Of a stretch of DNA of 9,084 bases, positions 1-5,990 are shown one piece after another; the stretch's first letter is position 1, and each line of letters starts with the position of its first letter. The translations under genes were made by a program, and so were the position numbers. Source of the DNA: an uncultured Eubacteriales bacterium (GTDB lineage Bacteria; Bacillota; Clostridia; Lachnospirales; Lachnospiraceae). The notes under the pieces were generated by a model. It made no database searches. It saw only the letters and a program-made list of their open reading frames with translations, and had not been told where the DNA came from. The DNA lies in assembly GCA_900313765.1 (NCBI GenBank), contig OMSN01000128.1:1-9084 (forward strand). The letters run 5' to 3'.

Positions 1-690
1 GGTGAGGATCATCAGCATATCCGCGTCCGTCAGGTCTGCGAGCTTTCCTGCAGTGAGATCCTTCTCGACGATGGCGCTGGCGCTCTTGAGGCGGTGCGGT
101 TGTTTGAGCACCGGTATGCCTCCTCCGCCGCCGGCGATGACGATCTGGCCGGCCCGGACAAGGGCATTGATCGCCTCGATCTCGACGATGTCCACCGGCT
201 TGGGGCTTGCAACGATCCGACGCCATCCTTTGCCCGGATCTTCGACAACATAGTTGCCTTTCGCTTCCTCGGCGTCTGCCTCTTCACGGGTCAGATAACG
301 CCCGATCACCTTGATCGGATGGTAGAATGCGTCATCATAGGGGTCGACAATGACCTGCGTGATGATGGTGGCGACGGTACGGTAGATCCCGCGGGAGATC
401 AGCTCCGTGCGCAGCATGTTCTGGATGTCGTAGCCGATGAAGCCCTGGCTCATGGAAGAGCAGATGGACATCGGAGCATTGTAGGTTTCGTGATTCTTTG
501 CATATTCATTCAGAGCGGTATGGATCATACCGACTTGCGGGGCGTTACTGTGGGTGATGATCAGCTGGCACCCTTCCTCAATCAGATCCGCAAGGACCTT
601 GACGGAAGAATGCACTGCTTTGAACTGTCCGGGAAAATCCGTTCCCAGAGCCTGATGCCCGAGGGCGACAACAACACGTTTATCACTCAT
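1..690 (-). CDS. arcC: Carbamate kinase, N-terminal 230 residues (runs off left edge)
   Basis: Carbamate kinase interconverts carbamoyl phosphate + ADP and carbamate + ATP in the cytoplasm, usually as the ATP-yielding last step of arginine, agmatine or purine/allantoin breakdown. Reading the minus strand from ATG at 690 gives an amino-acid-kinase-fold protein. It has the N-terminal ALGHQALG loop (residues 9-16), THSNAPQVGMI near residues 46-56, MSQGFIGYDIQN, GWRRIVASPKPVDIVE, the AGGGGIPV glycine-rich segment, and AIVEKDLTAGKLAD...DADMLMILT at the edge. About 80 C-terminal residues are missing because the window ends. An AAGGAG ribosome site lies 8 bases before the ATG. The loops differ from the textbook ALGGNAL and THGNGPQVG; I recall the same variants from clostridial carbamate kinases, so I read a subtype and not damage. 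It also resembles E. coli YqeA. The gene is divergent from prfC and has its own promoter. The family is firm; the pathway it serves cannot be told from here. Confidence 0.93.
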   Translation of the reverse strand, partial: MSDKRVVVALGHQALGTDFPGQFKAVHSSVKVLADLIEEGCQLIITHSNAPQVGMIHTALNEYAKNHETYNAPMSICSSMSQGFIGYDIQNMLRTELISRGIYRTVATIITQVIVDPYDDAFYHPIKVIGRYLTREEADAEEAKGNYVVEDPGKGWRRIVASPKPVDIVEIEAINALVRAGQIVIAGGGGGIPVLKQPHRLKSASAIVEKDLTAGKLADLTDADMLMILT

Positions 691-734
691 AATTCAACTC
701 CTTCGTGGAGACAGCGTCCTTCGTAGTCCATGCT

Positions 735-763
735 ATTATACCCAACGGGACGCTTTCTGACAA
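735..763 (-). promoter_or_regulatory. Promoter for the carbamate kinase gene
   Basis: On the minus strand a TTGTCA -35 element (758-763) and a perfect TATAAT -10 element (735-740) are separated by exactly 17 bases. This is a strong housekeeping sigma-70/SigA-type match. Transcription would start near 728, giving a leader of just under 40 bases before the ATG at 690. The call is by motif only. Confidence 0.75.
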
Positions 764-794
764 CCAACGACGGTACAGTCCGCCTGGCAGTTTA

Positions 795-816
795 GTGCGT
801 AGAGCTCTGCGGGCAC
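795..816. promoter_or_regulatory. Imperfect palindrome between divergent promoters (possible operator)
   Basis: The perfect 8-base palindrome AGAGCTCT (801-808) is flanked by further pairing arms. GTGCGT on the left pairs with GCGGGCAC on the right if a two-base GG bulge and one G-T pair are allowed. It lies upstream of both divergent promoters, where a regulator acting on either gene could bind. No regulator family is recognisable from the sequence, and a chance palindrome is possible. Confidence 0.25.
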
Positions 817-843
817 GACTGAAAACGACGTGAAGCCGCCTGA

Positions 844-871
844 GCTTTGCGAGTTGCTGCAGCCGCGAAGC
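844..871. promoter_or_regulatory. Inverted repeat just upstream of the prfC promoter
   Basis: GCTTTGCG (844-851) can pair with CGCGAAGC (864-871) over 8 base pairs, with one G-T pair, around a 12-base loop that contains GCTGCAGC. It ends 9 bases before the prfC -35 element. No T-tract follows on either strand, so it is not a terminator. It may be an operator or have no function. Confidence 0.25.
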
Positions 872-880
872 GACCAAGAA

Positions 881-909
881 TTGACATGAATTCCCGGGAT
901 TGGTAAGAT
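881..909 (+). promoter_or_regulatory. Promoter for prfC
   Basis: A perfect TTGACA -35 (881-886) and a TAAGAT -10 (904-909) are separated by 17 bases. The -10 is preceded by TGG, which makes a TGn extended -10 element. Start of transcription would be near 916, leaving a leader of about 30 bases that contains the AGGAGA ribosome site (935-940). Confidence 0.8.
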
Positions 910-946
910 AAATCGTTATATTAATCATGAATACAGGAGAGCTGCT

Positions 947-2536
947 TTGAGCAATCTGAGACAAGAGATAGAGAAGAGAAGAACGTTTGCAATCATTTCC
1001 CACCCTGACGCCGGCAAGACTACGCTGACGGAGAAGTTCCTGCTGTATGGCGGTGCCATCAACCTGGCTGGTTCGGTCAAGGGCAAGGCGACAGCCCGCC
1101 ATGCGGTTTCGGACTGGATGGAGATCGAGAAGGAGAGAGGTATCTCCGTCACGAGTTCCGTTCTGCAGTTCAATTATGGCGGATACTGCATCAACATTCT
1201 GGATACGCCGGGGCACCAGGACTTCTCGGAGGACACGTACCGTACACTGATGGCTGCGGATTCGGCGGTCATGGTGATCGATGCGTCCAAGGGTGTTGAG
1301 GCGCAGACGCGCAAACTGTTCAAGGTCTGCGTGATGCGCCATATCCCGATCTTCACCTTTATCAATAAGCTGGACCGGGATGCGAACGATACGTTTGACC
1401 TTCTGGATGACATCGAGAAGGAACTGGGGATCGCTACCTGTCCCATGAACTGGCCGATCGGTTCGGGCCGGGAATTCAAGGGCGTTTACGACCGCAGGAG
1501 CCGCCATGTGGTAACCTACCAGGATACCCAGAAGGGTACCAAAGAAGGTGTGGCGACCCAGATCGATATCGACGATCCTGCTCTGAGTGATTTTATCGGG
1601 GAGGACGCGAAGGAGAACCTGCTCTCTGAGATCGAACTGCTTGACGGTGCATCCGCTGAGTTTGATCAGGAGAAGGTATCTGCAGGCCAGCTGTCTCCGG
1701 TATTCTTCGGATCTGCGCTGACCAACTTCGGTGTGGAGATCTTCCTGAACTATTTCCTGGAGATGACAACGCCGCCGCTCTCGCGTACTGCCGACTGCGG
1801 ACTGGTGGATCCGGTGGAAGAACCGTTCTCAGCCTTTGTGTTCAAGATCCAGGCGAACATGAATAAAATGCACCGCGACAGGATCGCGTTCATGCGGATC
1901 TGCTCGGGCAAGTTTGAGGCGGACAAGGAAGTGTTCCATGTGCAGGGCGGAAGAAAGATGCGCCTGAGCCAGCCCCAGCAGATGATGGCTGAACAGAGAC
2001 ACGTGGTGTCGGAGGCATATGCAGGGGATATCATCGGCGTATTTGATCCGGGTGTCTTCTCCATCGGAGATACGGTATGCATGCCGGGGCGCAAATTTGC
2101 CTATGAAGGGATCCCGACCTTCGCGCCGGAGCATTTCTCCAGAGTGCGGCCCATGGATACCATGAAGAGGAAGCAGTTTGTCAAAGGGATGGCGCAGATT
2201 GCACAGGAAGGCGCGATCCAGATCTTTGAAGAGCCCAACGGAAGCCTGGAGGAGACCATCGTCGGTGTGGTCGGCGTCCTGCAGTTCGACGTTCTGAAGT
2301 ATCGTCTGGAAAATGAATACAATGTGGAGATCCGCATGGATCAGCTTCCCTATGAATACATCCGCTGGATCGCGAATCCGGATGAAGTCAATGTTGAGAC
2401 GATCGTCGGCACTTCGGACATGAAGAGGATCGTGGACCTTAAGATGCGTCCGCTGCTCCTGTTCGTCAATCCCTGGTCCGTGGGGATGGTGGAAGACCGC
2501 AATCCCGGCCTGAAACTCGAAGAGTTTGCCCGTTAA
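947..2536 (+). CDS. prfC: Peptide chain release factor 3
   Basis: RF3 is a translational GTPase that recycles RF1/RF2 from the ribosome after peptide release. The 529-residue product has the same length as E. coli RF3 and follows it closely from end to end. GTPase motifs are all present: G1 SHPDAGKT (residues 18-25), G2 RGIS.T (64-69), G3 DTPGH (86-90) and G4 NKLD (140-143). The RF3 signature DFSEDTYRTL follows G3. Domain 2 and 3 segments such as FVFKIQANM...HRDRIAFMR, AYAGDIIGVFDPG, GIPTFAPEHF and VGVLQFDVLKYRL are typical. The start is TTG at 947, set by AGGAGA 6 bases upstream; the nearby ATG at 927 is out of frame and stops after seven codons. The start matches the family N-terminus. A strong promoter precedes it. 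No terminator is visible before asp23, so read-through into that gene is likely. Confidence 0.97.
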   Translation: MSNLRQEIEKRRTFAIISHPDAGKTTLTEKFLLYGGAINLAGSVKGKATARHAVSDWMEIEKERGISVTSSVLQFNYGGYCINILDTPGHQDFSEDTYRTLMAADSAVMVIDASKGVEAQTRKLFKVCVMRHIPIFTFINKLDRDANDTFDLLDDIEKELGIATCPMNWPIGSGREFKGVYDRRSRHVVTYQDTQKGTKEGVATQIDIDDPALSDFIGEDAKENLLSEIELLDGASAEFDQEKVSAGQLSPVFFGSALTNFGVEIFLNYFLEMTTPPLSRTADCGLVDPVEEPFSAFVFKIQANMNKMHRDRIAFMRICSGKFEADKEVFHVQGGRKMRLSQPQQMMAEQRHVVSEAYAGDIIGVFDPGVFSIGDTVCMPGRKFAYEGIPTFAPEHFSRVRPMDTMKRKQFVKGMAQIAQEGAIQIFEEPNGSLEETIVGVVGVLQFDVLKYRLENEYNVEIRMDQLPYEYIRWIANPDEVNVETIVGTSDMKRIVDLKMRPLLLFVNPWSVGMVEDRNPGLKLEEFAR

Positions 2537-2537
2537 C

Positions 2538-2566
2538 TTGATTTGTGGGCATCGATGCTGTAAGAT
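2538..2566 (+). promoter_or_regulatory. Promoter for asp23
   Basis: TTGATT (2538-2543) and TAAGAT (2561-2566) are separated by 17 bases directly after the prfC stop codon. The -10 hexamer is the same as that of the prfC promoter. A start near 2573 would give a leader of about 25 bases with AGGAGG in it. It would let asp23 be expressed separately from prfC. Confidence 0.6.
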
Positions 2567-2597
2567 TAGATGAATATTAGTGCAGGAGGTTACGCTC

Positions 2598-2906
2598 ATG
2601 GCAAGTGAAACAAAGCATATGAATACGCTTAAGGCAGGTGAGAAGGGCGAAGTGAAGATAGCAGATGATGTCGTATCCGTAATTGCCGGACTTGCAGCTT
2701 CTGATGTGAAGGGCGTAGCATCCCTGGCAGGCAATGCGACCCGTGAAGTGATCGGGAAGATGGGATTCAAGAGCCTGAACAAGGGAATTCGTCTCACGGT
2801 GGATGACACGCAGGTTCATGTATGGATGAAGGTCAATATCCGTTATGGATATAATGTGCCGGATACCTGTGCCGCTGTCCAGGACAGGCTTTTCAACCAA
2901 TTATAA
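2598..2906 (+). CDS. Asp23/Gls24 family protein, short at the C-terminus
   Basis: The 102-residue product belongs to the Asp23/Gls24 (YqhY/YloU, DUF322) family of small cytoplasmic Firmicutes proteins. These have been linked to envelope stress and fatty-acid/acetyl-CoA carboxylase homeostasis; the molecular role is not settled. The core is typical: GEVKIADDVVSVIAGLAASDVKGVASLAGN, then LNKGIRLTVDD and the VNIRYGYNVPDTCAAVQDRL strand-helix. Family members usually continue for about 20 more residues (an MTGL..V..VNVHV-like strand). This one stops at FNQL, right before a terminator hairpin. The ATG at 2598 was chosen because AGGAGG (2584-2589) lies 8 bases upstream; a GTG at 2580 would place that site inside the gene. 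Position before nusB is the usual Lachnospiraceae context. Family is firm; whether the short form is fully functional is open. Confidence 0.88.
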   Translation: MASETKHMNTLKAGEKGEVKIADDVVSVIAGLAASDVKGVASLAGNATREVIGKMGFKSLNKGIRLTVDDTQVHVWMKVNIRYGYNVPDTCAAVQDRLFNQL

Positions 2907-2915
2907 GAAGCACGC

Positions 2916-2974
2916 AGGGCTGCCGGAAGGCCGAACACATGTAAATACACGATCGGTCTTCAGGGCAGCTTTTT
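2916..2974 (+). terminator. Intrinsic terminator between asp23 and nusB
   Basis: The outer stem GCTGCC (2919-2924) pairs with GGCAGC (2964-2969). After a 1x2 internal loop, GAAGGCCG (2926-2933) pairs with CGGTCTTC (2954-2961), with one G-T pair. A 20-base loop closes it and T5 follows (2970-2974); weaker pairs extend the base to 2916. It starts about 10 bases after the asp23 stop. No convincing promoter lies between it and nusB, so it may act as a partial terminator or attenuator. Confidence 0.8.
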
Positions 2975-3013
2975 ATGTGCAGGAATCAGTACCAGAACAC
3001 GATAGAGGGATCT

Positions 3014-3469
3014 ATGACCAGAAGAGAGTTAAGAGAGCACATTTTCAATGAATTGTTCACCAGCGATTTTTATCTTTCCTCCGATGAGGACCTGATGACA
3101 CAGCTGGATCTTTATTTCACCCATGTCGGAGGCGACGGCCTTGACTATTCTCCGGAAGACGTGCCGCAGGAGGCGCGCGAAGAGGTCAAGGCGAAAGCGA
3201 TGGCAGTGTGCAGGAAGCGCGATGAGATCGACGCGCTGCTGGACACCGTGTCTGTCGGGTGGAAGACAGAGCGTATGAGCAGGGCGGATCTGGCGATCCT
3301 GCGCCTGGGCGTCTATGAGCTTCTCTATGATGAGACGATCCCTGCAGGCGTGGCGATCAATGAAGCGGTCCTGCTTGCCAAGAAGTTCGGAGGAGATGAT
3401 TCTTCCTCCTTCGTGAACGGAATCCTGGGGAAGATCCAGAGACAGGCAGGCGCAGGCAGCGCTCAGTGA
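3014..3469 (+). CDS. nusB: Transcription antitermination factor NusB
   Basis: NusB binds NusE (ribosomal protein S10) and boxA RNA to build the antitermination complex on rRNA and other transcripts. The 151-residue all-helical product begins MTRRELREHIFNELF. It has the conserved C-terminal block ILRLGVYELLYDETIPAGVAINEAVLLAKKFGGDDSSSFVNGILGKI, the clearest NusB signature. A longer linker between these blocks, acidic and low in conservation, is usual in Lachnospiraceae. ATG 3014 was chosen because it gives the family N-terminus and has AGAGGGA a few bases upstream; the in-frame ATG at 2975 adjoins the terminator T-tract and adds 13 unlikely residues. It heads an eight-gene run; xseA starts 25 bases after its stop. 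No own promoter is evident. Confidence 0.95.
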   Translation: MTRRELREHIFNELFTSDFYLSSDEDLMTQLDLYFTHVGGDGLDYSPEDVPQEAREEVKAKAMAVCRKRDEIDALLDTVSVGWKTERMSRADLAILRLGVYELLYDETIPAGVAINEAVLLAKKFGGDDSSSFVNGILGKIQRQAGAGSAQ

Positions 3470-3494
3470 TCCTGCACGTGAAGGAGGAAGAGAT

Positions 3495-4814
3495 ATGGCG
3501 ACCCGGACAAGACCACCGGTCTATACGGTGAGTGCGGTCAACCATCATATCAGTTCTCTGTTTTCCGAGGATCCGGTGCTTGCCCATATCTATGTCAGGG
3601 GCGAACTGTCCAATGTGAAATATGCATCCAGCGGGCATCTTTATTTCTCCCTGAAAGATGAGAAGAGCCAGCTTCGCTGCGCGATGTGGGCTTCCTCTGT
3701 CCGGAACCTGAAGACGCCTCTCAAGGACGGAGACAGCGTCATCGCGTACGGGCAGATCAGTGTTTTTGAGAGGGACGGCACGTACCAGCTCTATGTGACG
3801 GCCGTGCGGATGGAATCGGGCGTGGGCAGGCTCTACGAGCAGGGCAGGCTCTACGAGCAGTATGAAGCTCTGAAAGCGCGCCTGATGGAGATGGGAATGT
3901 TTGACCCGTCCTACAAGAAGCCGATTCCGGAGTATATCCGTACGCTTGGCGTGGTGACGGCAGAGACCGGCGCGGCAGTCAGGGACATCATCACGGTGTC
4001 CAGAAGGAGGAATCCCGGGATCCGCATCATCCTGTATCCTGCGAAGGTGCAGGGAGAAGGATCGGCAGATTCTGTGGCCGCCGGCATAGAAGCGCTCGAT
4101 GCGCTGGGCTGTGTGGATGTGATCATCGCCGGAAGAGGCGGCGGATCCATAGAGGATCTGTGGGCGTTCAATGAAGAGAAGGTGGCCTATGCCATCTGGA
4201 ACTGCTCAACCCCCGTCATCTCGGCGGTCGGTCATGAGACGGATACCACCATTGCCGACTTTGTGGCGGACCTGAGGGCTCCCACACCATCCGCGGGAGC
4301 GGAACTGGCGGTGGCTGATATGACCCAGACCATGCTGAGACTCGATGAGAAGAGACTCCGCATGGCGCAGCTGATGAACCACACCCTGGATGTGACCAGG
4401 CAGAGGGCAGAGCGGTATTCCCTGAAACTGCAGCTCAAGGGACCGGAAGGAAAACTCAGGGAGAGTGTTCATTTCCTTGCACAGACATCGGACCGGATGA
4501 ATACGCTCATGGAGATGCGTGTCAGAGAGGCCCGCGAGCGCATGGAACGCTCCTCATTGCTTCTGGATTCGAAGATAAATGAACAGACCAGAAGTGCCCT
4601 GCACCGGCTGGAACTGCTGGAAGGACGGCTTCATGCACTGTCTCCGCAGGCCAAGCTGGACGCCGGATATGCCTATGTGGAGCGGGAGGACGGCAGAGGG
4701 ATCCGTTCCGCCTCAGAGCTTGCGGAAGGGGACTGCCTGGTGGTCCGTATGAGAGATGGCAGCGCGAAGACACGCGTGGAGGAGATAAGGAGTCAGGATG
4801 GAAACGGATACTAA
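3495..4814 (+). CDS. xseA: Exodeoxyribonuclease VII large subunit
   Basis: XseA is the catalytic subunit of exonuclease VII, which degrades single-stranded DNA from both ends into acid-soluble oligonucleotides and acts in repair. The 439-residue protein has the N-terminal OB-fold (about residues 8-105: YVRGELSNVKYASSGHLYFSLKD, VIAYGQISVFERDGTYQLYV). The catalytic domain follows with TAETGAAVRDI, RRRNPGIRIILYPAKVQG, GRGGGSIEDLWAFN (from residue 213) and GHETDTTIADFVADLRAPTPSAGAE (from residue 246). A long coiled-coil arm then extends from about residue 285 to 400 before the conserved tail. The start is backed by AAGGAGG 7 bases before the ATG. The 3' end overlaps xseB by 17 bases. The odd feature is a perfect duplication of GRLYEQ at residues 111-122, at the joint between the OB-fold and the catalytic domain. 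Length is otherwise normal. Confidence 0.96.
   Translation: MATRTRPPVYTVSAVNHHISSLFSEDPVLAHIYVRGELSNVKYASSGHLYFSLKDEKSQLRCAMWASSVRNLKTPLKDGDSVIAYGQISVFERDGTYQLYVTAVRMESGVGRLYEQGRLYEQYEALKARLMEMGMFDPSYKKPIPEYIRTLGVVTAETGAAVRDIITVSRRRNPGIRIILYPAKVQGEGSADSVAAGIEALDALGCVDVIIAGRGGGSIEDLWAFNEEKVAYAIWNCSTPVISAVGHETDTTIADFVADLRAPTPSAGAELAVADMTQTMLRLDEKRLRMAQLMNHTLDVTRQRAERYSLKLQLKGPEGKLRESVHFLAQTSDRMNTLMEMRVREARERMERSSLLLDSKINEQTRSALHRLELLEGRLHALSPQAKLDAGYAYVEREDGRGIRSASELAEGDCLVVRMRDGSAKTRVEEIRSQDGNGY
3824..3859 (+). repeat. Perfect 18-bp tandem duplication inside xseA
   Basis: The 18-base unit at 3824-3841 is repeated without mismatch at 3842-3859, and the next base also matches. It is in frame and duplicates Gly-Arg-Leu-Tyr-Glu-Gln (residues 111-116 and 117-122). 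Other XseA proteins have one copy of this turn before the Y/FEALK helix. Zero divergence between the copies, even at third codon positions, suggests a recent event. Confidence 0.95.
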
Positions 4815-5064
4815 GAAGACTGAGATGACGCTGGAAGAGACCTTTGCCAGGCTGGATGCGATCACCGCGGCGCTGGAAGACCCCTCGACCGGGCTGGAGG
4901 CATCCTTTGCCCTCTACAAGGAAGGCAGTGAGCTCCTGAAACAGGCAGGCGGGAAGATCGACCTCGTCCAGAAGCAGGTTCAGGTACTGCAGCAGGCGGC
5001 GGGCGGTGCTGGCTACACACTCAGACCTTTTGATGAGACATCTTTTGGAACAGAAGCAGAATAA
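4798..5064 (+). CDS. xseB: Exodeoxyribonuclease VII small subunit
   Basis: XseB is the small helical partner of XseA; several copies bind the XseA coiled-coil arm and are needed for a stable exonuclease VII. The 88-residue product carries the family core TLEETFARLDAITAALEDPSTGLEASFALYKEGSELLKQAGGKIDLVQKQVQVL (about residues 10-65), a helix-turn-helix hairpin. The last 20 or so residues (QQAAGGAGYTLRPFDETSF...) are a low-conservation tail. The ATG lies within the last codons of xseA (17-base overlap), with AAGGAG 5 bases upstream, so the two subunits are translationally coupled, as expected for obligate partners. The next gene, ispA, starts 17 bases after the stop. Confidence 0.94.
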   Translation: METDTKKTEMTLEETFARLDAITAALEDPSTGLEASFALYKEGSELLKQAGGKIDLVQKQVQVLQQAAGGAGYTLRPFDETSFGTEAE

Positions 5065-5081
5065 CGTTAGGACCAGAATAA

Positions 5082-5990
5082 ATGAACTTTAATGATGAAC
5101 TGAAGGCCAGGACACAGCATGTGAATGCAGTGATCCGGGATTATCTGCCGAAGGAAACAGGGTTTCAGAAGACCGTCCTGTCGGCAGTCAATTACAGTAT
5201 GGAAGTGGGGGGCAAACGCCTTCGTCCGATGATGATGGAGTGCACCTATCAGATGTACGGTGGCAGGAGCACTCTGATCGCGCCGTTCATGGCGGCCATG
5301 GAGATGATCCACAATTCGTCCCTGATCCATGATGATCTGCCTGCGCTGGACAATGACGCCATGCGCAGAGGGAAAAAGACAACACACAAGGAATTCGGGG
5401 AACCCATGGCGATCATGGCCGGGGATGTCCTGCTGAATTACGCATATGAGACCGCATTTCGCTCCTTTGATGAGCTGAAACATAAGGATGAAGATCCTTC
5501 TGTATGCAGCCGGATCGCAGAGGCACTCCGGGTCCTGGCTGCCAAGAGCGGCATCAACGGGATGCTGGGCGGACAGTCCTGCGACGTAGAGTATGAAGGG
5601 CGTGCCCTGACGGAGAAGCAGGTTGAGTTCATCAACACGACCAAGACAGGTGCGCTCATAGAAGGAAGCCTGATGATCGGAGCGATCCTCGCAGGAGCCC
5701 CTGCAGATCAGGTGAGCAAGCTGGAAGAGATCGGCAGGGACATCGGACTGGCATTCCAGATCCAGGATGATATCCTGGATGTGACGGGCAATGCCCAGGA
5801 GTTTGGCAAACCCATCGGCTCTGATGTGAGAAATAAGAAGACCACGTTCGTCTCGCTGTTCGGAGTACCGGCCGGAAAACAGAGGGTAGAGCGGTTATCT
5901 GAAAATGCACTCAGGAACTTTGATTCTCTGAGCGCAGAGCATGAATTCCTGCGCCGGCTCCTCGAAGAACTGGCGACAAGGCGTAAATGA
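5082..5990 (+). CDS. ispA: Polyprenyl (farnesyl/geranyl) diphosphate synthase
   Basis: This trans-type prenyltransferase condenses isopentenyl diphosphate with allylic diphosphates, probably to farnesyl diphosphate, which feeds undecaprenyl phosphate and quinones. The 302-residue protein has the GGKRLRP substrate motif (residues 43-49), the first aspartate-rich motif DDLPALDND (84-92) followed by MRRGK, the KTGALIEGS segment, and the second aspartate-rich motif FQIQDDILD with D229, D230 and D233. The C-terminal region with GSDVRNKKTTFVSLFG is typical of bacterial IspA. All metal-binding aspartates are intact. AGGA lies 9 bases before the ATG. The gene sits after xseB, as usual in Clostridia, and its stop overlaps the next start as ATGA. 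Exact chain length of the product cannot be fixed from sequence; C15 is the default for this clade. Confidence 0.94.
   Translation: MNFNDELKARTQHVNAVIRDYLPKETGFQKTVLSAVNYSMEVGGKRLRPMMMECTYQMYGGRSTLIAPFMAAMEMIHNSSLIHDDLPALDNDAMRRGKKTTHKEFGEPMAIMAGDVLLNYAYETAFRSFDELKHKDEDPSVCSRIAEALRVLAAKSGINGMLGGQSCDVEYEGRALTEKQVEFINTTKTGALIEGSLMIGAILAGAPADQVSKLEEIGRDIGLAFQIQDDILDVTGNAQEFGKPIGSDVRNKKTTFVSLFGVPAGKQRVERLSENALRNFDSLSAEHEFLRRLLEELATRRK

Noticed and set aside
94..726. Plus-strand open frame of 210 codons opposite carbamate kinase
   Set aside because: It is antisense to a clear carbamate kinase, has no recognisable domain and no proper ribosome site; a shadow of GC-rich coding sequence.
844..871. 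Terminator in the divergent spacer
   Set aside because: The hairpin has no T-tract on either strand; kept only as a weak inverted repeat.
683..1507. Minus-strand open frame of 274 codons overlapping prfC and the promoter spacer
   Set aside because: It runs through both promoters and antisense to RF3; composition resembles reverse reading, and no family is recognisable.
2580..2597. GTG start for asp23
   Set aside because: It would put AGGAGG inside the gene; ATG 2598 is spaced 8 bases from it.
1829..2809. Minus-strand open frame of 326 codons across the end of prfC and asp23
   Set aside because: It is antisense to two well-supported genes and spans their spacer and promoter; no domain is seen.
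2975..3013. Earlier in-frame ATG for nusB
   Set aside because: It directly abuts the terminator T-tract, lacks a ribosome site, and adds residues not seen in NusB; ATG 3014 gives the family start.
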